NCBI GenBank assembly: GCA_963627995.1
Contig: CAVGCV010000003.1
Coordinates: forward strand, 124,001-188,000
Length of the DNA stretch: 64,000 nucleotides
Reading direction: 5' to 3'
DNA from: UBA3839 sp963627995
GTDB taxonomy: Bacteria; Bacteroidota; Bacteroidia; Bacteroidales; Bacteroidaceae
Below the pieces are notes generated by a model. It did no database searches. It saw only the letters and a program-made list of their open reading frames with translations, and was not told the origin of the DNA. The stretch's first letter is position 1, and the number at the start of each line of letters is the position of its first letter. Shown piece after piece: positions 59,764-64,000 of the stretch. The translations under genes and the position numbers were made by a program.

Positions 59764-60831
59764 ATGAACAAGTACAATTTCAACGCCGGCCCCTCCATCC
59801 TTCCGCGCGAAGTGATAGAGGCAACCGCAAACGCATGCCTGGACTTCAACGGCTCGGGCCTCTCGCTGATGGAGATCAGCCACCGCGCAAAGGACTTCCA
59901 GCCGGTGATGGACGAGGCCGTGGCACTCTTCAAAGCGCTGCTCGACATTCCCGCCGGCTACTCCGTCATCTTCCTCGGAGGCGGCGCGAGCCTGCAGTTC
60001 TGCCAAGTGCCCTACAATTTCCTCGAGAAGAAGGCAGCCTACCTCAACACCGGCGTGTGGGCCAAGAAGGCGATGAAAGAGGCGAAGCTCTTCGGCGAGG
60101 TCGTCGAAGTGGCGTCGTCGGCCGAGTCGACATACGCGTACATCCCGAAAGACTACTCCGTTCCGGCCGACGCCGACTACTTCCACATCACCACCAACAA
60201 CACGATTTACGGCACCGAAATCCGCCGCGAGCCCGACAGCCCGGTGCCGATGGTCGCCGACATGAGCTCCGACATCTTCTCGCGCCCGGTGGACGTGAGC
60301 AAGTACAACTGCATATACGGCGGCGCGCAGAAGAACCTTTCGATGGCAGGCGTGACGTTCATCATCGTCAAGGAAAGCGCGCTCGGCCACGTCTCGCGCC
60401 CCATCCCCACGATGCTCGACTACCGCACCCACGTGGACAAGGGCTCGATGTTCAACACGCCGCCCGTCGTCCCCATCTACTGCGCCCTGCAGAACCTGAA
60501 GTGGATCAAGGCACACGGAGGGGTGGAGGCGATGGACAAGCGCGCCAACGAGCGCGCGGCGCTGCTCTACGAAGAGATAGACCGCAACAGGCTCTTCCGC
60601 GGCACGGTGGCGGAGGAAGACCGCTCCGTGATGAACATCTGCTTCGTGATGAACGACGACTACCGCGACCTGGAGGCCGACTTCCTGAAGTTCGCCACCG
60701 ACAGCGGCATGGTGGGCGTGAAAGGACACCGCTCCGTGGGCGGATTCCGCGCGAGCTGCTACAACGCCATGTCCGTCGAAGGCGTGAAGGCACTCGTCGC
60801 CTGCATGCAGGAATTTGAGAAGAAACACTAA
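59764..60831 (+). CDS. serC: Phosphoserine aminotransferase
   Basis: A 355-residue class V aminotransferase converting 3-phosphohydroxypyruvate to phosphoserine. FNAGPSILPREV at the start, FLGGGASLQFCQVP for PLP phosphate binding, and the PLP lysine in IYGGAQKNLSMAG are present, with HRSVGGFRASCYNA at the end. Length normal. First of a run serC-serA-DUF1015-yigZ, consistent with a serine-synthesis operon. Confidence 0.97.
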   Translation: MNKYNFNAGPSILPREVIEATANACLDFNGSGLSLMEISHRAKDFQPVMDEAVALFKALLDIPAGYSVIFLGGGASLQFCQVPYNFLEKKAAYLNTGVWAKKAMKEAKLFGEVVEVASSAESTYAYIPKDYSVPADADYFHITTNNTIYGTEIRREPDSPVPMVADMSSDIFSRPVDVSKYNCIYGGAQKNLSMAGVTFIIVKESALGHVSRPIPTMLDYRTHVDKGSMFNTPPVVPIYCALQNLKWIKAHGGVEAMDKRANERAALLYEEIDRNRLFRGTVAEEDRSVMNICFVMNDDYRDLEADFLKFATDSGMVGVKGHRSVGGFRASCYNAMSVEGVKALVACMQEFEKKH

Positions 60832-60838
60832 GGAAACA

Positions 60839-60901
60839 CGCCGGACACCGGGCGCGGGCGGCGCAGCGAGAGCGCGGGACGTCCGCACCCGGCGTCCGGC
60901 G
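60839..60901. repeat. GC-rich hairpin in the serC-serA gap
   Basis: Arms at 60839-60852 and 60888-60901 pair with one mismatch (CGCCGGACACCGGG against CCCGGCGTCCGGCG). There is no T tract, so it is not a standard terminator. Confidence 0.6.
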
Positions 60902-60922
60902 TCCATGCAACACACAACAACC

Positions 60923-61840
60923 ATGAAGGTACTCATTGCAACCGAAAAGCCCTTTGCCCCCGTGGCCGTGGAGGGCATCAAGAAAGAAACCGACGCAGCC
61001 GGCTACGAGCTGGCGCTCCTCGAAAAATACACCGATCGGCAGCAGCTCCTCGACGCCGTCGCCACGGCCGACGCGCTCATCGTGCGCTCCGACAAAATCG
61101 ACGCCGAAGTGCTGGACGCGGCCAGGCAGCTCAGAATCGTGGTCCGGGCGGGCGCGGGCTACGACAACATCGACCTCGAGGCAGCCACGAAGCACGGCGT
61201 GGTCGTGATGAACACGCCGGGACAGAACGCCAACGCCGTGGCCGAACTCGTGTTCGGCCTCCTCGTGTTCGCCGTCCGCAACTTCTTCAACGGCAAGGCC
61301 GGCACGGAGCTCATGGGCAAGAAGCTCGGCATCCTGGCATTCGGAAACGTGGGGCGCAACGTGGCGCGCGTGGCCAAAGGCTTCGGCATGGACGTTTACG
61401 CCTACGACGCGTTCTGCCCGGCCGAGGCCATCGAGGCGGCCGGCGTGCACGCCGTGGCGAACCAGGAGGCCCTGTTCGACACGTGCGACGTGGTGAGCCT
61501 CCACATCCCCGCCACGCCCGAAACGCGCCAGAGCATCGGCAAGGCGCTCGTCGGACGCATGAAGAAGGGCGGCATCGTGGTGAACACCGCGCGCAAGGAA
61601 GTCATCGACGAGGCGGGCCTCGCCGAGCTGATGGGCGAGCGCGCCGACATCAAGTACATCACCGACATCAAGCCCGACGCGGACGCCGTGTTCGCCGGGT
61701 TCGAGGGCCGCTACTTCGCGACGCCCAAGAAGATGGGCGCGCAGACGGCCGAGGCGAACATCAACGCCGGCATCGCCGCGGCGCGCCAGATAGTCGCGTT
61801 CTTCCGCGACGGCGTGACGAAGTTCCAAGTCAACAAATAA
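60923..61840 (+). CDS. serA: D-3-phosphoglycerate dehydrogenase, short form
   Basis: A 305-residue NAD-dependent dehydrogenase for the first step of serine synthesis. The Rossmann motif is LGILAFGNVGRNVARVAKGF (about 135-154). The conserved Arg is in VNTARKEVIDE. The segment where most relatives have the catalytic His (TPHxGA) reads ATPKKMGAQT, with Lys269 in that place. There is no C-terminal ACT regulatory domain, so feedback by serine must be absent or different. The start at 60923 (MKVLIATEKP) is chosen over an upstream ATG in GC-rich spacer. Gene order with serC supports the assignment. Confidence 0.93.
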   Translation: MKVLIATEKPFAPVAVEGIKKETDAAGYELALLEKYTDRQQLLDAVATADALIVRSDKIDAEVLDAARQLRIVVRAGAGYDNIDLEAATKHGVVVMNTPGQNANAVAELVFGLLVFAVRNFFNGKAGTELMGKKLGILAFGNVGRNVARVAKGFGMDVYAYDAFCPAEAIEAAGVHAVANQEALFDTCDVVSLHIPATPETRQSIGKALVGRMKKGGIVVNTARKEVIDEAGLAELMGERADIKYITDIKPDADAVFAGFEGRYFATPKKMGAQTAEANINAGIAAARQIVAFFRDGVTKFQVNK

Positions 61841-61849
61841 AGCGGACGC

Positions 61850-61909
61850 GCGCCGCGCGCCGGCCTTGCGGGAGGCACGCACACGCCCTCCGCAGCCGGC
61901 GCGCGGCGC
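61850..61909. repeat. Large GC-rich hairpin after serA
   Basis: A perfect 15-bp stem (arms 61850-61864 and 61895-61909) contains a second inner stem (TGCGGGAGG against CCTCCGCA, one bulge). There is no T tract after it. Confidence 0.65.
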
Positions 61910-61936
61910 GGCGCTTGTTCAAACACCGACACGAAC

Positions 61937-63187
61937 ATGGCAACAGTGAGACCATTCCGGGGGCTCCGTCCGCCGAAAGAACTGGTGGAGAAAGTGGAGT
62001 CGCGCCCTTACGACGTGCTGAGTTCCGACGAGGCTCGCGCCGAGGCCGGAGCGAACGAGATGTCGCTTTACCACATTATCAGGCCCGAAATCAACTTCGC
62101 CGCAGGAACGGACGAGCACGACCCGCGCGTGTATGCGAGTGCGGCGGAGCAGTTTCGGAAGTTCCAGGAAAAGGGCTGGCTCGTGCAGGACGAGAAGAGC
62201 CAGTACTACCTCTATGCGCAGACCATGGGCAGCAGGACGCAGTACGGGCTCGTCGTGGGCGCATTCGTGGGGGACTACCTCAGCGGAGCCATCAAAAAGC
62301 ACGAGCTCACGCGCGCCGACAAGGAGGAAGACCGAATGAAGCATGTGCGCACGTGCAATGCGAACATCGAGCCGGTGTTCCTCGCATATCCTGACAACGA
62401 GGCACTTGCAAAGATTGTTGAAAGCTACGCTCGAACCGTGCCCGTGTACGACTTCATCGCCCCCATCGACGGATTCCGCCACCGGTTCTGGTGCGTTGCC
62501 GACGACGCCGACATACAGGCCATCACCGATGCCTTCGCGCAAATTCCGAGCCTCTACATCGCCGACGGACACCACCGGACGGCGGCGGCCGCGCGGGTGG
62601 GCGTGGAGAAAAGCCGGCAGCACCCCGACGGAATGTCGGGGCGCGCGCACTCCGACTACTTCATGGCCGTGTGCTTCCCCGCCTCACAGCTCACCATCCT
62701 CGACTACAACCGCGTGGTGAAAGACCTGAACGGACACACCGCCGGCGAGTTCCTCACGGCACTCGAAACGAATTTCACCGTCGAGCGCAAGGGGGGGACG
62801 CCGTACCGCCCGCAACATTTGCACGAGTTCGCGCTCTACGTCGAGGGCACGTGGTACGCCCTCAACGCAAAGCCCTGCACCTACGAAGGCGCGGATCCCA
62901 TCGGCGTGCTGGACGTCAGCATATCGTCGCGGCTCATACTCGACGAGCTGCTGGGCATCACCGACTTGCGCCGCGACAAGCGCATCGACTTTGTTGGCGG
63001 CCTGCGCGGACTGGAGGAACTTGCGCGCCGCGTGGATAGCGGCGAGATGAAACTGGCGCTGGCGCTCCACCCCGTGACCATGGCCCAAATCATGGACATT
63101 GCGGATTCGGGCTGCATCATGCCGCCGAAGGCGACGTGGTTTGAGCCGAAATTGCGTTCGGGGCTTGTCGTCCACAAGCTCGACTGA
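61937..63187 (+). CDS. DUF1015 family protein
   Basis: A 416-residue protein of the DUF1015 family (VRPFRGLRPPKELVEKVESR, then LYIADGHHRTAAAARVGVEK). It often lies beside serA and serC in this phylum, which has led to suggestions of a role in serine metabolism; none is proven. No signal peptide. It begins 96 bp after serA, with a hairpin between. Confidence 0.9.
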   Translation: MATVRPFRGLRPPKELVEKVESRPYDVLSSDEARAEAGANEMSLYHIIRPEINFAAGTDEHDPRVYASAAEQFRKFQEKGWLVQDEKSQYYLYAQTMGSRTQYGLVVGAFVGDYLSGAIKKHELTRADKEEDRMKHVRTCNANIEPVFLAYPDNEALAKIVESYARTVPVYDFIAPIDGFRHRFWCVADDADIQAITDAFAQIPSLYIADGHHRTAAAARVGVEKSRQHPDGMSGRAHSDYFMAVCFPASQLTILDYNRVVKDLNGHTAGEFLTALETNFTVERKGGTPYRPQHLHEFALYVEGTWYALNAKPCTYEGADPIGVLDVSISSRLILDELLGITDLRRDKRIDFVGGLRGLEELARRVDSGEMKLALALHPVTMAQIMDIADSGCIMPPKATWFEPKLRSGLVVHKLD

Positions 63188-63197
63188 ACCCGGAAAC

Positions 63198-63249
63198 GCG
63201 CGCGGATGCCGCCGGGGCGAAAGGCCGACGGCGGGCATTGAACGCGCGC
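63198..63249. repeat. GC-rich hairpin between DUF1015 and yigZ
   Basis: Inner arms ATGCCGCCG (63206-63214) and CGGCGGGCAT (63229-63238) pair with one bulged G. Outer GCGCGC blocks can extend the stem. No T tract. Confidence 0.5.
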
Positions 63250-63259
63250 TCCACAGCGG

Positions 63260-63853
63260 ATGGACACGTACCTGACCATCGAATCGCCCGCAGAGGGCGT
63301 CTACACGGAGAAGCGGAGCAAGTTCCTTGCCTTCGCTTTTCCTGTTTCCACCATTGACGACGTGAAGGCAAGGGTGGGGGACATGCAGAAGAAATACTAT
63401 GACGCACGCCACGTGTGCTACGCCTATATGCTGGGGGCGGAGCGCACCGACTTCCGCGCCAATGACAACGGCGAGCCGTCGGGCACCGCGGGCCGTCCCA
63501 TCCTCGGGCAAATCAACGCCAGGGGGCTGACGAACGTGCTGGTGGTCGTGGTGCGCTATTTCGGTGGCGTCAAGCTCGGAACGGGCGGACTGGCGGTGGC
63601 CTACAAGCTGGCCGCCGCCGAAGCGCTGGGCGCGGCAAACGTCGTCGGGCGGACAATGGACGAGGCGGTGGAGCTACGGTTCGAGTACGCCTTCATGAAC
63701 GACGTGATGCGCATTGTGAAGGAAGAGGGCGCGGACATCCTTGCACAGGACTACGACACGGCATGCCGCATGACGCTGCGCATACGAAAAAGCACCATGC
63801 CCCGGCTTCGTGCAAGGTTGCAGAAGGTGGAGACAATGATGCTGTCGGAATAA
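63260..63853 (+). CDS. yigZ: YigZ/IMPACT family protein
   Basis: A 197-residue protein. The UPF0029/IMPACT N-terminal domain shows EKRSKFLAFAFPVS, ARHVCYAYMLG, NDNGEPSGTAGRPILGQI and VVVRYFGGVKLGTGGL. The C-terminal domain resembles a ribosome-binding fold of elongation factors (DUF1949-like). The exact function is unknown; eukaryotic IMPACT modulates translation control. The last codons and the stop lie in a 21-bp tandem duplication. Confidence 0.93.
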   Translation: MDTYLTIESPAEGVYTEKRSKFLAFAFPVSTIDDVKARVGDMQKKYYDARHVCYAYMLGAERTDFRANDNGEPSGTAGRPILGQINARGLTNVLVVVVRYFGGVKLGTGGLAVAYKLAAAEALGAANVVGRTMDEAVELRFEYAFMNDVMRIVKEEGADILAQDYDTACRMTLRIRKSTMPRLRARLQKVETMMLSE

Positions 63854-63877
63854 AAAATGATGCTGTCGGAATAAAAA
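63836..63877. repeat. 21-bp tandem duplication across the yigZ stop
   Basis: 63836-63856 and 63857-63877 are identical 21-bp copies. Each contains the end of the yigZ frame and its TAA. Confidence 0.9.
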
Positions 63878-63935
63878 TCGGAATTCCACGGAGCCGCCGC
63901 TCCCGTGCCGCCATTCGCGCGGTGGACGGCAGTTC

Positions 63936-64000
63936 TTATTTCAGCAAGTCGGGACGCAGGCGGCGCGTGCGTTCCATGGCTTGCTGCAGCTCCCACTCCC
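63936..64000 (-). CDS. trmD: tRNA (guanine-N1)-methyltransferase TrmD, C-terminal end (cut by the window edge)
   Basis: The last 21 codons of a minus-strand gene read EWELQQAMERTRRLRPDLLK before TAA at 63936. This matches the C-terminal helix of TrmD (alternating Arg/Leu ending RRPDLL). TrmD methylates G37 of tRNAs next to the anticodon. The call rests on this short segment only, so a different helical C-terminus is possible. Confidence 0.6.
   Translation of the reverse strand, partial: EWELQQAMERTRRLRPDLLK

Overview
The window looks like a chromosomal segment of a Bacteroidales bacterium, most likely a GC-rich member of the Prevotellaceae; the genus is not resolved. The support is: promoters with the Bacteroidetes -7 motif TAnnTTTG; a short primary sigma factor (286 aa) without region 1.1; a eukaryote-like GT3 glycogen synthase; Bacteroidales-type families (DUF4494, DUF4836, DUF4738, a carboxynorspermidine dehydrogenase next to recA); and pectin and xylan polysaccharidases. 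Almost all DNA is coding. Most genes are housekeeping, with accessory genes between them. I see no prophage, insertion sequence, CRISPR array or rRNA.

Layout. 0-9 kb, mostly minus strand: end of a PL11 rhamnogalacturonan lyase, a lipoprotein, ligA, ispE, an AT-richer GH95-like glycosidase with a small membrane ORF, and dnaB. 8.7-16 kb: gamma-carbonic anhydrase, waaA, gltX, a DedA protein, ffh, folD and tRNA-His. 16-22 kb: a patatin/outer-membrane-barrel protein, then a plus-strand run of DUF4494, yggS, a Crp/Fnr regulator, an FdtA-like cupin and a GNAT protein. 22-28.4 kb, minus strand: rpoD, an exported protein, then a tight cassette of C11 (clostripain-like) lipoprotein, HprK-like kinase, S26-like peptidase and PqqD-like protein, and a separate DUF362 gene. 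28.5-37.4 kb, plus strand: map, tsaD, cinA, rsmE, a DUF4836 lipoprotein, an ABC ATPase and FtsX-like permease, then an AmgK-like sugar kinase fused to a RapZ C-terminal domain and a MurU-like nucleotidyltransferase, which suggests cell-wall sugar recycling. 38-45 kb: GT3 glycogen synthase and glucan phosphorylase, facing a GH115 alpha-glucuronidase. 45-50 kb: carboxynorspermidine dehydrogenase, recA overlapping a LuxR-type regulator, a DciA-like gene, recF and tRNA-Gly. 50-64 kb: NhaD antiporter, pfkA, a lipid kinase; metH, smpB, a DMP19 protein and class III fbp on the minus strand; then serC, serA, DUF1015 and yigZ, and the 3' end of trmD.

The most striking non-coding signal is a set of four intergenic arrays (about 12.45, 21.75, 37.45 and 59.45 kb). 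They are built from 22-bp units, each with a GC-rich core of about 10 bp and an A/T-rich remainder. The period is held almost exactly even where the core sequence changes, and two arrays end in an inverted unit that forms a hairpin. The most interesting protein systems are the C11/HprK-like/S26/PqqD cassette, which resembles a peptide-modification locus without a visible precursor or cyclase, and the AmgK-RapZ fusion. All assignments come from reading motifs and gene order; no database search was run.
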